64,000 bases of DNA from Wenzhouxiangellaceae bacterium (lineage in GTDB: Bacteria; Pseudomonadota; Gammaproteobacteria; Xanthomonadales; Wenzhouxiangellaceae), in contig JANQPN010000043.1 of assembly GCA_028289455.1 (NCBI GenBank), positions 120,222-184,221 of the forward strand, written 5' to 3'. Below the pieces are notes generated by a model that ran no database searches, had not been told where the DNA came from, and was given only the letters and a program-made list of their open reading frames with translations. The position numbers were made by a program, and so were the translations under genes. Each line of letters opens with the position of its first letter. Positions within the stretch are counted from its first letter, which is position 1. Of the stretch, positions 9,006-15,928 are shown piece by piece.

Positions 9006-9437
9006 ATGCTAACTAAGAACCAACTAATTCGATTGTGCAGCGCCCGTGACCAGCTACGCAGGGCAGGAGATGAAGAGGTATCAATCGATGAGGTAGCAAG
9101 GTCGGTGGCGATATCCCGTTTTCACTTTGTCCGCCAGTTCAAAGCCGTTTTCGGGGAAACGCCTGTTCAGTTCCGTACCAGAATGCGTTTAGAACATGCG
9201 AAGCATTTGCTGATTCATAGTGATGATTCAATTACCGATATCTGTATGGCGGTCGGCTTTTCCAGTCTGGGGAGCTTCAGTGCCTTGTTTTCCAAGCGGT
9301 TTGGGCGTTCTCCATCGGTATACCGGGAGGAGTTGAAGTCTTCAGATGAGGAGCTCGCGCCGGACTGTATGACATTGATGCGGGGCGGGTGGGAGCGTGA
9401 ATCGCAAATTTCGAGAAGTACTACCGCATCCGAGTAG
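9006..9437 (+). CDS. AraC-family regulator, DNA-binding domain only
   Basis: Transcription factor of 143 residues that is essentially just the two helix-turn-helix units of the AraC/XylS domain. HTH1 is around VSIDEVARSVAISRFHFVRQFKAVFGETPVQFRTRMRLEHAKHLL, and HTH2 is around SITDICMAVGFSSLGSFSALFSKRFGRSPSVYREE. No effector-binding or dimerisation domain is attached, as in the short SoxS/MarA type. The VOC gene starts 38 bases downstream on the same strand and may be its target or operon partner. The start lacks a Shine-Dalgarno sequence. Confidence 0.85.
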   Translation: MLTKNQLIRLCSARDQLRRAGDEEVSIDEVARSVAISRFHFVRQFKAVFGETPVQFRTRMRLEHAKHLLIHSDDSITDICMAVGFSSLGSFSALFSKRFGRSPSVYREELKSSDEELAPDCMTLMRGGWERESQISRSTTASE

Positions 9438-9475
9438 GGTATTCTGTGTCCATCCAACAATGACTGGACAATATC

Positions 9476-9862
9476 ATGAAAATCAAACTGAGCGGCATTT
9501 ATGTAGACGACCAACAGAAAGCGCTGGATTTCTATACCAAGATTCTGGGGTTCAAGAAAAGTCAGGATATTCCTGTTGGGGAGTTTCGATGGCTATCAGT
9601 GGTTTCTCCGGAAGGGAATGATACTGAGCTTTCATTGGAGCCTAACGTTAATCCGATTGCGAAAACGTATCAGGAAGGATTGTTTGAGCAGGGTATTCCC
9701 TGCAATGCGTTTGAGGTTGATGATTTAGAAGCTGAGTTTAAGCGACTGTCTGATCTGGGTGTGAAATTTACAACTGAACCGACCAATGCCGGCGATGTGA
9801 GTCTGGCAGTGTTTGTCGATACCTGTGGAAATCTGATTCAGATATATCAGCACAATGGCTGA
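9476..9862 (+). CDS. VOC (glyoxalase/bleomycin resistance) superfamily protein
   Basis: Small metal-dependent enzyme or binding protein of the vicinal oxygen chelate fold, 128 residues. It shows the two beta-alpha-beta-beta-beta repeats: KLSGIYVDDQQKALDFYTKILGFKK at the N-terminus and AFEVDDLEAEFKRLSDLGVKFTTEP in the second half, ending with FVDTCGNLIQIYQ, where the family usually has D-P-x-G-N-x-x-E/Q. The family includes glyoxalase I, dioxygenases and antibiotic-binding proteins, so the substrate is open. It lies directly after the short AraC-type regulator. The marR gene beyond is convergent. Confidence 0.85.
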   Translation: MKIKLSGIYVDDQQKALDFYTKILGFKKSQDIPVGEFRWLSVVSPEGNDTELSLEPNVNPIAKTYQEGLFEQGIPCNAFEVDDLEAEFKRLSDLGVKFTTEPTNAGDVSLAVFVDTCGNLIQIYQHNG

Positions 9863-9929
9863 GTAATTGGTTTTTAGCCGTGTTGATGGTTGGTGCGGTT
9901 ATAAATCTCTGTATACGTTAATAGGATTA

Positions 9930-10382
9930 TTAGTCCTGTTCTCTTTCAACATTCCTAATATAAGACAGCAGCGTGGCGGTAGCCTGTTCAATGTCTGAGG
10001 CGGATATCGAAGTGAGCATTGAGCCTTCGATCTCTATGACAGCGGCATCAGCCGCATCCAATTTTATTTGCCCGGTTTCTGTTAACTGAGCAATCAACCG
10101 GCGCCCATGTTTGGGGTCGGGAGATCTTTCCAGTAGCTCTCGTTTTTCCAGGGTGGCAATTATGCCCTGCATAGTTTGTGGCGTTACAAACGCCGCTTTG
10201 GCGAGATCGGCATTAGACAAGCCAGGGGATTCATTGACAGCGGACATCACTGCGTATTGGGGTGTAGTGAGATCGTGAGTCTTTAACACCTGGTCCATCC
10301 GGTTACGCAGGGTCTGTTGCGCTCGCTTCACAATATAGCCAAAGCGCTTCGCAACTGTTTTGGGCACATTTACACTAGACAT
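9930..10382 (-). CDS. MarR-family transcriptional regulator
   Basis: Winged-helix repressor of 150 residues. The wHTH is LTTPQYAVMSAVNESPGLSNADLAKAAFVTPQTMQGIIATLEKRELLERSPDPKHGRRLIAQLTETG, including the conserved wing (D-x-R/K-x-x-R). It is divergent from the ABM-domain gene with 65 bases between start codons. That gap contains two 10-bp direct repeats spaced exactly 20 bp apart, a likely operator through which it would control itself and its neighbour. The inducer is unknown; MarR proteins commonly answer phenolic or oxidising compounds. Confidence 0.88.
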   Translation of the reverse strand: MSSVNVPKTVAKRFGYIVKRAQQTLRNRMDQVLKTHDLTTPQYAVMSAVNESPGLSNADLAKAAFVTPQTMQGIIATLEKRELLERSPDPKHGRRLIAQLTETGQIKLDAADAAVIEIEGSMLTSISASDIEQATATLLSYIRNVEREQD

Positions 10383-10390
10383 ATCAGGTT

Positions 10391-10420
10391 CCTTATATTA
10401 ATGTTAGGGTCCTTATATTA
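10391..10420. promoter_or_regulatory. Candidate MarR operator: two direct repeats, 20-bp period
   Basis: The decamer CCTTATATTA occurs at 10391-10400 and again at 10411-10420, exactly two helical turns apart, in the 65-base divergent gap between marR and the ABM gene. The repeat is extended to the left by GGTT or GGGT. Assignment as an operator is inferred from position and symmetry. Confidence 0.45.
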
Positions 10421-10447
10421 TTTCAGTCTAAATCCTTGAGGCATATT

Positions 10448-10780
10448 ATGACCACAATTGACCCCAACAGTAACGTGATAACACTCATCAATACCTTTGA
10501 AGTTGATCCGGACAGGCAGCAGGAACTGGTGGATTTGCTTCTTGAAGCAACAACCGATGTGATGCGTCATTTGGATGGATTTGTTTCTGCCAATCTGCAC
10601 AAGAGCATGGATGGTAAATACGTAGCCAACTATGCACAGTGGGAAACACAAGCGCATTTTGAAGCCATGCTGGCGAATCCTGTTGCCCGGGAACACATGC
10701 AAAAGTCGGCTGAAATCGCCAACAAATTCACGCCGATTCTATATCGGGCAATGCATTCTGACAGCGCGCCTGGCCAATGA
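10448..10780 (+). CDS. Antibiotic biosynthesis monooxygenase (ABM) domain protein
   Basis: Small ferredoxin-like dimeric protein of 110 residues, MTTIDPNSNVITLINTFEVDPDRQQELVDLLLEATTDVMRHLDGFVSANLHKSMDGKYVANYAQWETQAHFEAML..., matching the ABM family (cofactor-free monooxygenases, heme-degrading enzymes and uncharacterised relatives). I chose ATG 10448; an in-frame TTG at 10436 would add four residues. It is divergent from marR, and the EVE gene follows after 23 bases. The likely scheme is a MarR-controlled detoxification gene, which is an inference. Confidence 0.8.
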   Translation: MTTIDPNSNVITLINTFEVDPDRQQELVDLLLEATTDVMRHLDGFVSANLHKSMDGKYVANYAQWETQAHFEAMLANPVAREHMQKSAEIANKFTPILYRAMHSDSAPGQ

Positions 10781-10803
10781 AACGCAAAGGTTAAGGTCAA
10801 GTC

Positions 10804-11235
10804 ATGAAGTATTGGGTAGGCGTAGTAGGGCTGGAGCACACCACTATTGCTGTACAGGGTGGGTTTTGTCAGTTCAATCACGGCAAGCGTGCGCCAGTTG
10901 AACGAATGAATCCCGGTGATCGTTTTGTGATTTATTCACCGAGAGAAACTATTAGAAGCGGAGAATCCATTCAGGCATTTACGGCGATTGCTGAGGTGTT
11001 ACCCGGTGAGGTTTACCAATTTGATTTCAGCGACAACTTTAAGCCGTTTCGACGTGATGCGAAGTACTTTGAATCGTCACATGCACCGATTAAACCACTG
11101 CTTGCAGATTTGGAATTCACTATGGGTAGAGATAGAAACTGGGGGCAAATTTTGCGTCGTGGTTTCTTTGAGATAATAGGTGCTGATTTCGAATTGATCA
11201 GATCAGCTATGGGCGCATATATGTGGCATCCATAA
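10804..11235 (+). CDS. EVE domain protein (PUA-like fold)
   Basis: Protein of 143 residues with the EVE/UPF0310 pattern: N-terminal MKYWVGVVGLEHTTIAVQGGFCQFNHGKRAPVERMNPGDRFVIYSPRE, then FTAIAEVLPGEVYQFDF, RRDAKYF and the C-terminal LEFTMGRDRNWGQILRRGFFEI. EVE domains are related to PUA and YTH domains and are thought to bind modified bases in RNA or DNA. They occur as standalone proteins and as fusions to restriction enzymes. Here it stands alone, 23 bases after the ABM gene. No restriction or modification gene is nearby, so a defence role is not supported by context. Confidence 0.82.
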   Translation: MKYWVGVVGLEHTTIAVQGGFCQFNHGKRAPVERMNPGDRFVIYSPRETIRSGESIQAFTAIAEVLPGEVYQFDFSDNFKPFRRDAKYFESSHAPIKPLLADLEFTMGRDRNWGQILRRGFFEIIGADFELIRSAMGAYMWHP

Positions 11236-11310
11236 TGATAATATCGGTTAAAATTAGTCAGGGCCATTATCTCCCTCTCAAATTTTCCTGCTTCAGCGGA
11301 TCGAAGTTTT

Positions 11311-12069
11311 ATGAATGTACTTATTATGATTGTCACGTTCTTTGCGTCGGTGGCGCTTGGAGAAGAGCTGTCTCCTCAGGCAGAGCTTGAGACTGTAAAC
11401 GGTACGCTGATCATTGCCAGCACAAGCGGTAACCCAATCTATGTGCATAACAATGACAGAGCCAGTCAGCGCTTTTCGCCTGCTTCAACATTTAAGATTC
11501 TGAATACGTTGATTGGTCTTGATACCAATGCAGTGGAATCAAGTGATTTTCGGTTCCAGTGGGATGGGCAGGACAGGGGCTTAGCCACGTGGAATCGGGA
11601 TCATAATTTGCAATCTGCTTATCGGGTTTCCTGTGTGTGGTGTTATCAGGAGATAGCGAGAAAGGTTGGCCGTCAGCATTATTCACAAGCTTTGGAAGAC
11701 ATAGCCTACGGGAATGCGGAAGTTGGAGACCGGGTGGATCTGTTTTGGTTGGACGGTTCCCTGAAAATATCAGCTTTCGAGCAGATAGCGTTTTTAAGTC
11801 AACTGTATTCAGGAGCACTTCCTTTTAGCGAAGCACACTTTGAGGAGCTGAAAGAAATCATGCTCGAAGATAAAGGGCCCGGTTATTCACTTTACGCTAA
11901 AGGCGGTTGGACAGGGCCACAATTGCATATTGGGTGGTATGTTGGGTATGTTGAGAGTCTGAAGGGCTCCTGGCTGTTCGCGATGAATATGGATATGTTT
12001 GAGCTAAAGGATGCGCCCTTAAGAAAGCAGCTTGTTACTGATGTTCTAAAAGAGCTAGAGCTGATTTAG
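11311..12069 (+). CDS. Class D (OXA-type) beta-lactamase-like protein with KGG in place of KTG
   Basis: Serine beta-lactamase fold of 252 residues with a short signal peptide, MNVLIMIVTFFASVALG. Class D signatures are visible: S59-T-F-K62 (nucleophile and carboxylatable lysine), S107-C-V109 within AYRVSCVWCYQEIARKVG, Y133-G-N135, W146-L (omega-loop tryptophan contacting the lysine), and GWYVGYVE after the third strand. The third-strand triad that should be K-T/S-G reads K197-G198-G199. The threonine or serine hydroxyl that binds the substrate carboxylate is therefore absent. It may be an intrinsic oxacillinase with altered specificity or a penicillin-binding relative. No mobile element is adjacent. 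Confidence 0.85.
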   Translation: MNVLIMIVTFFASVALGEELSPQAELETVNGTLIIASTSGNPIYVHNNDRASQRFSPASTFKILNTLIGLDTNAVESSDFRFQWDGQDRGLATWNRDHNLQSAYRVSCVWCYQEIARKVGRQHYSQALEDIAYGNAEVGDRVDLFWLDGSLKISAFEQIAFLSQLYSGALPFSEAHFEELKEIMLEDKGPGYSLYAKGGWTGPQLHIGWYVGYVESLKGSWLFAMNMDMFELKDAPLRKQLVTDVLKELELI

Positions 12070-12146
12070 CAGAAAGGCTGGGTTGGGAAAGTGTCGAGCA
12101 ATTAATGGCTGCACTTCTTTGTGTTTTATTCTAAGGAGGGTTGAAA

Positions 12147-12938
12147 ATGAAAAAGCAAGTGTTGGTCACAATTGCTCAAAAGCCCAAGATTAATGAGTGG
12201 GCATTTAAATATGCATTACTATCGCTTAATAACAGTTTAAAGTGCATAGAGATTGGGTTCGCAGATTCGCCCAATAGCGAGTTTGTATACCCGGATGGTA
12301 ATTTTATCGATCAAGATGATGCTATTAATATCTACAACCAAAAAAAGGATATTTTTACAGGTAGAGACGGAGAGGTGGATTTTGAAATAGCTATTGTATC
12401 ATCAAGATTTAGCAAAAATTGGTTTAGCATTTCTAAAGAGGGTGTCGCGATTGTTACTACAGATGCCTGGGAAAAAGCATTTGCTCCACCTTCAGTAATT
12501 GAGTATCTAATCTATACTATTTTTGCCCAACTTTTGTATATGGATGATGACCTGGCTATCAGTAGTCATAACTCCACCAAAGGCTGTATAGTTGACTTTA
12601 ATTTGCTTAAGAATAATAAGCCTGGAGCGATACTATCTGGTTATATATCAGAAGATATAGCTGAAAAAATTGAAAACATAAGAGGTCAAGATTATTTGAA
12701 TGACTTTAAATATGTTCTCTCTAGGGAATGGCTGGGTGATCGAGACCAGTATGGTACTGTGGGGTGGAATTTAAAGTATAGCTATGGGTTTGATATTTTC
12801 AAGGACTCAGGTTTTAAAAAATCTTTTTGGGAGAAGGCTTGGGAATTTGCTCCAGAGAAGTTTTGGGACATAGTAATATACGTTTCGACAGGATTGTTAG
12901 GAGCAATCGGAGGGTATTTTTTGGCGAAAGCAGGCTGA
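12147..12938 (+). CDS. Unknown protein with C-terminal membrane helix
   Basis: Family not firmly recognised. ATG 12147 follows a strong ribosome-binding site, AAGGAGG at 12133-12139, giving 263 residues; the in-frame TTG at 12141 is too close to that site. The body is soluble, with a segment EYLIYTIFAQLLYMDDDLAISSHNSTKGCIVDFNLLKNNKPGAILSG in which H-x4-KGC-x-x-DFN-x-x-K-x stands out as a motif-like core. The C-terminus has a single hydrophobic helix, DIVIYVSTGLLGAIGGYFLA, so the protein is probably tail-anchored. It is AT-rich and stands alone. The architecture resembles that of the 190-residue protein at 6719. Confidence 0.7.
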   Translation: MKKQVLVTIAQKPKINEWAFKYALLSLNNSLKCIEIGFADSPNSEFVYPDGNFIDQDDAINIYNQKKDIFTGRDGEVDFEIAIVSSRFSKNWFSISKEGVAIVTTDAWEKAFAPPSVIEYLIYTIFAQLLYMDDDLAISSHNSTKGCIVDFNLLKNNKPGAILSGYISEDIAEKIENIRGQDYLNDFKYVLSREWLGDRDQYGTVGWNLKYSYGFDIFKDSGFKKSFWEKAWEFAPEKFWDIVIYVSTGLLGAIGGYFLAKAG

Positions 12939-13047
12939 TCAATGCGTATGAGTCATGATGGTCAGGTTTTTAAAGATATCTTGGAATCTTCCACTATATA
13001 AACATGGCTAATAATTAAAATAAGCTTTGATGTTCCTTCGCTTTTCC

Positions 13048-13259
13048 GGATAGAGGGAATAATAATAAGAATCAAGCCAACCAACCGTGCGAGCAATATG
13101 GGCCAACTACCTTATAACCAGGCATCCACTAAAGCCTCCCACAATAGCTACCAGCGTCGCGAACCCTTTGTCGATCAATTCACCTGGCACCCCGATAAAA
13201 CCTACAACGCCGGTTGCGGCGTATTGGAATTGGATATTTCCCAGTCCAGCGATGGCCTT
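13048..13259 (+). pseudogene. Truncated duplicate of the PI-PLC-like gene 5' end
   Basis: The stretch 13098-13258 copies bases 14224-14384 with about 14 mismatches in 161 (hand count). It encodes MGQLPYNQASTKASHNSYQR..., the first 53 or so residues of the downstream PI-PLC-like protein. Weaker similarity extends about 50 bases upstream of the ATG in both copies (GGATAGAGGGA, then AATCAAG, AACCAA, GCGAG). After GATGGCCT at 13251-13258 the similarity stops and the frame runs into unrelated sequence (DDGAIGPAMLRTTDK...), ending at 13529 as an implausible protein overlapping a reverse-strand gene. The fragment keeps the first catalytic histidine motif but lacks the rest of the domain. Confidence 0.8.
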
Positions 13260-13379
13260 CAAGGCTCGGCTGGGGATGACGGTGCTATTGGTCCAGCCAT
13301 GCTCCGCACGACAGATAAACGCTTAGCTGTTATACCTATATTCCCTATGTGGAAAACCCTTTTAACTGGGGCTTCTTTT

Positions 13380-13934
13380 CTAGCCACCATTGTCTATCGA
13401 CGTGAGTGGTATAGTAAAAGCTTGATAACCCTCAGTCATATAATATGGATTGTTCCATGCGTCAGGGTCAGGGGTGCCGCATTGAACAACAGCCTTATCG
13501 CCTATTTCGAGATTTACTTCAACTTTTAGTTTATTACTACTCTCGTCGTCATTGCTGGTTTCAGGTTTACTGGTTACTACATAAACCTTGCATGCTCTTT
13601 CGCCATTTACTATGAAGTCGAATACGCTTGTCCCACTGCCAGAATCTCTCAATTCACACAGCTCAATATGTGTTTCGCCAGAGGCAATAGCCCCGCCGTA
13701 CACATAGGTGCTATCAGTGCCAGTCGTCACTTTAAATTTCTTATAAGTACTGCCGTCTTCTGTCACCCCATTAAGTTGCGGCGAACTCCATTTGCCGTCC
13801 CATGCTCCTACATAGTTCCTAAAGTTCAGCATTATTTTAAATTTGGGATCTTTGCAGGCCAGCACAACGTCATAGGGGGAAAACATTAGAGCTAGAAGAA
13901 AAATAAAATGATACTTAGAAGTTGGTGCTGTCAA
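13380..13934 (-). CDS. Unknown exported protein between the two PI-PLC copies
   Basis: Family not recognised. The protein has 184 residues with an N-terminal signal peptide (MTAPTSKYHFIFLLALMFSPYDVVLA, then CKDPKF). The cysteine straight after could be the first mature residue, but the preceding V-V-L-A is only a weak lipobox. The mature part is short and beta-rich, with cysteines at ACKD, ELCEL, ERACKV and VVQCGTP that could form two disulfides. It lies on the opposite strand from both the truncated and the full PI-PLC-like copies and looks as if it was inserted or rearranged with them. No partner gene is adjacent. Confidence 0.65.
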   Translation of the reverse strand: MTAPTSKYHFIFLLALMFSPYDVVLACKDPKFKIMLNFRNYVGAWDGKWSSPQLNGVTEDGSTYKKFKVTTGTDSTYVYGGAIASGETHIELCELRDSGSGTSVFDFIVNGERACKVYVVTSKPETSNDDESSNKLKVEVNLEIGDKAVVQCGTPDPDAWNNPYYMTEGYQAFTIPLTSIDNGG

Positions 13935-14223
13935 GATTAATTCCCCTTAAGATTACTACTAATCCGTAGTATAGACTAAATCAGCAATCCAGTTCGCTGC
14001 TGACCAGCTAAAAGTTCGATAAAAGGTTCTTCTCCGCTTCCATGAGTGTAAAAAACATGCCGCCCACGTCGACTGATCAGGACACCCACATCTTCTAAGC
14101 CCTAACTCATATCTCTCATCTTATTCACTTGATTTATAATCACAAATAACTTGTGGTCTTCTCTCGTTGTTTGGGATAGAGGGAGTATTTACAAGCATCA
14201 AGTCAACCAATCGGGCGAGTAAT

Positions 14224-15051
14224 ATGAGCCAACTACGTTACAACCAGGCATCCACCAAAGCCTCCCACAACAGCTACCAACGCGACGAACCCTTTGTCGA
14301 CCAACTCACCTGGCACCCCGATAAAACCTATAACGCGGGCTGCGGCGCATTGGAATTGGATATTTCCCAGTCCAGCGATGGCCTGGAGTGGTCAGTAGGG
14401 CATGCTGCCGGGTACCGGAGTGACTACCGCCAGTTGTCGCAATTCCTGGTTGATTTGAACGGCTGGTCGGCTGACAACACCGGACACGATGTCATCGTGC
14501 TTTATCTGGACCTGAAACAAACCCGAACCAACAACTTCCCCAGCCAGCTGGATGATTACATCAGAGCCCATACCAGCTTTGTGATTTATACACCCCACCA
14601 GCTGATGGGCGACTCTGACAACTTATCCAACGGCGCCCTGGCCAATGGTTGGCCCACGCTGGATGAGCTGCGTGGGCAGTTCATTATTTGCGTTACCGGG
14701 AAGGAAGAAGATAAAGCTACCTATGCCGGCACCGCACCCAGACAAAGACTGTGCTTTGCCGATAAAGACGTCGCACCCGATGGAGTGCCCGAGTCCAGCA
14801 ACCGGGTATTTTTCAATACCCATATATTCCACAGAGATCGGGAAAAGTGGATGCGCAGCTTCGCCGAAAGCGCCACCAGAGCCAACGTGATAACCCGGGC
14901 CTATGTGGCCGACAGCGAAGACAACTGGAATGACTGCTTGTCCAGCGGCTGCAATCTGATCGCTACCGACAGAATCAGCAATCACAGCTGGGCCACGGTA
15001 GGAAATCAGCGGTATGTTCGTCAACCGCCCAACATTATTACCGGATCATAA
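14224..15051 (+). CDS. PI-PLC-like phosphodiesterase domain protein
   Basis: TIM-barrel phosphodiesterase of the phosphatidylinositol-specific phospholipase C superfamily, 275 residues from ATG 14224. The first catalytic histidine region is NQASTKASHNSY and the second metal/acid motif is GALELDISQSSDG. A histidine follows at SVGHAAGYRSDY, then DVIVLYLDLKQT, the usual fourth strand, and the C-terminal VITRAYVADSEDNWNDCLSSGCNLIATDRIS. No signal peptide is visible with this start or with the earlier in-frame ATG at 14167. The closest known type is the Ca2+-dependent phosphoinositide phospholipase C-like family; the substrate is not known. A truncated copy lies 1.1 kb upstream. Confidence 0.72.
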   Translation: MSQLRYNQASTKASHNSYQRDEPFVDQLTWHPDKTYNAGCGALELDISQSSDGLEWSVGHAAGYRSDYRQLSQFLVDLNGWSADNTGHDVIVLYLDLKQTRTNNFPSQLDDYIRAHTSFVIYTPHQLMGDSDNLSNGALANGWPTLDELRGQFIICVTGKEEDKATYAGTAPRQRLCFADKDVAPDGVPESSNRVFFNTHIFHRDREKWMRSFAESATRANVITRAYVADSEDNWNDCLSSGCNLIATDRISNHSWATVGNQRYVRQPPNIITGS

Positions 15052-15099
15052 GCCGATAAAACAATGCCTGGTTTTTTGAGCTTAGCATCACACAACAAG

Positions 15100-15630
15100 T
15101 CATTTATGCTCGCGTAAGCTTATGATGCACAGATAGATTACGGTAGCCGCGAAGATGATATTGGTGAAGTTGACAACAATTACCGGCCACTTCAATAGTG
15201 GTGTCGCGGTGAACATGATTGTCCCCAATAGAAAGACGACCCCTGTCCATGCCGGGAAATGTCTGGTTTTTAAAATCGAAATACCGAATGCGATCATGCC
15301 AAAAAACCACAAAGCGCCAGGTATTTTATAGGCAGGAATTACATCAAGAAACTCGGCAAAAGTCAGCCCTGAATTCATAACCTGTATCGGAAAATAAGCG
15401 ATACCGATATATGCAATAAAAACAATGGCTGCTCCTACAAGACTCAGATAATTCGTTTTTTCGTCCGATTGTGTTTTATGCAATCCCCACACACCAAAGC
15501 CAGCAAAAGCATGATACAGCGTGGTCAGATAATAGACTGCACTGTTATATCCACCGAGATAGATTTCTATAACTTCAGAGCATATCCAGAACGAGAAACC
15601 CAATATGCCGGCGTATAGTAAATACTTCAT
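15100..15630 (-). CDS. Small polytopic membrane protein, unknown family
   Basis: Inner-membrane protein of 176 residues with about six predicted helices: LLYAGILGFSFWICSEVI, YLTTLYHAFAGFGVWGL, YLSLVGAAIVFIAYIGIAYF, ALWFFGMIAFGISIL, WTGVVFLLGTIMFTATPLL and VVNFTNIIFAATVIYLCII. Loops are short, and the overall pattern is that of the many uncharacterised six-helix DUF families. It is convergent with the PI-PLC-like gene (48 bases apart) and has about 300 bases of gene-free DNA upstream. No function is inferred. Confidence 0.7.
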   Translation of the reverse strand: MKYLLYAGILGFSFWICSEVIEIYLGGYNSAVYYLTTLYHAFAGFGVWGLHKTQSDEKTNYLSLVGAAIVFIAYIGIAYFPIQVMNSGLTFAEFLDVIPAYKIPGALWFFGMIAFGISILKTRHFPAWTGVVFLLGTIMFTATPLLKWPVIVVNFTNIIFAATVIYLCIISLREHK

Positions 15631-15928
15631 AAAGCTTTCTTTTTTCGAGGTAATGAACGAATGACGTATTTAATTCTTATCTGTCATTCCAATAAAATTT
15701 ACTATGGCATACGCTGGTTCGAACAGTCAATGAAACCAGCCAGGCAAACGGTCAGATGCAGTAAACGCCAAAGGCACTACCCAGCTAACGTGCCGGCAGT
15801 GAGTATAATTAAACTGATTGCCTGTCCCGCGGCAGCATAATGCCCGCCAGCGGCAGAGTCAGAAACCATAGTCGGGCTTCGGTTGATAACCACAGGGATG
15901 TTCGACCAGCACCCAATATAATGACCGG
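15631..15928. other. Intergenic stretch between divergent genes
   Basis: A 298-base gap between the start of the six-helix membrane protein and the start of the TPM-domain gene. No supported ORF, RNA gene or strong hairpin is seen. A TATAAT occurs at 15917-15922, but it sits only 7 bases before the upstream ATG candidate and has no matching -35 box. Confidence 0.4.

Noticed and set aside
6640..13000. Integron cassette array
   Set aside because: The gene types are suggestive and a GTTRRRY-like box occurs near 8963, but no paired attC sites were found, genes lie on both strands, and marR is divergently regulated with its neighbour.
13098..13529. Intact 143-codon gene at the PI-PLC fragment
   Set aside because: Only the first 53 or so codons match the family; the rest is unrelated and overlaps a better-supported reverse-strand gene with a signal peptide.
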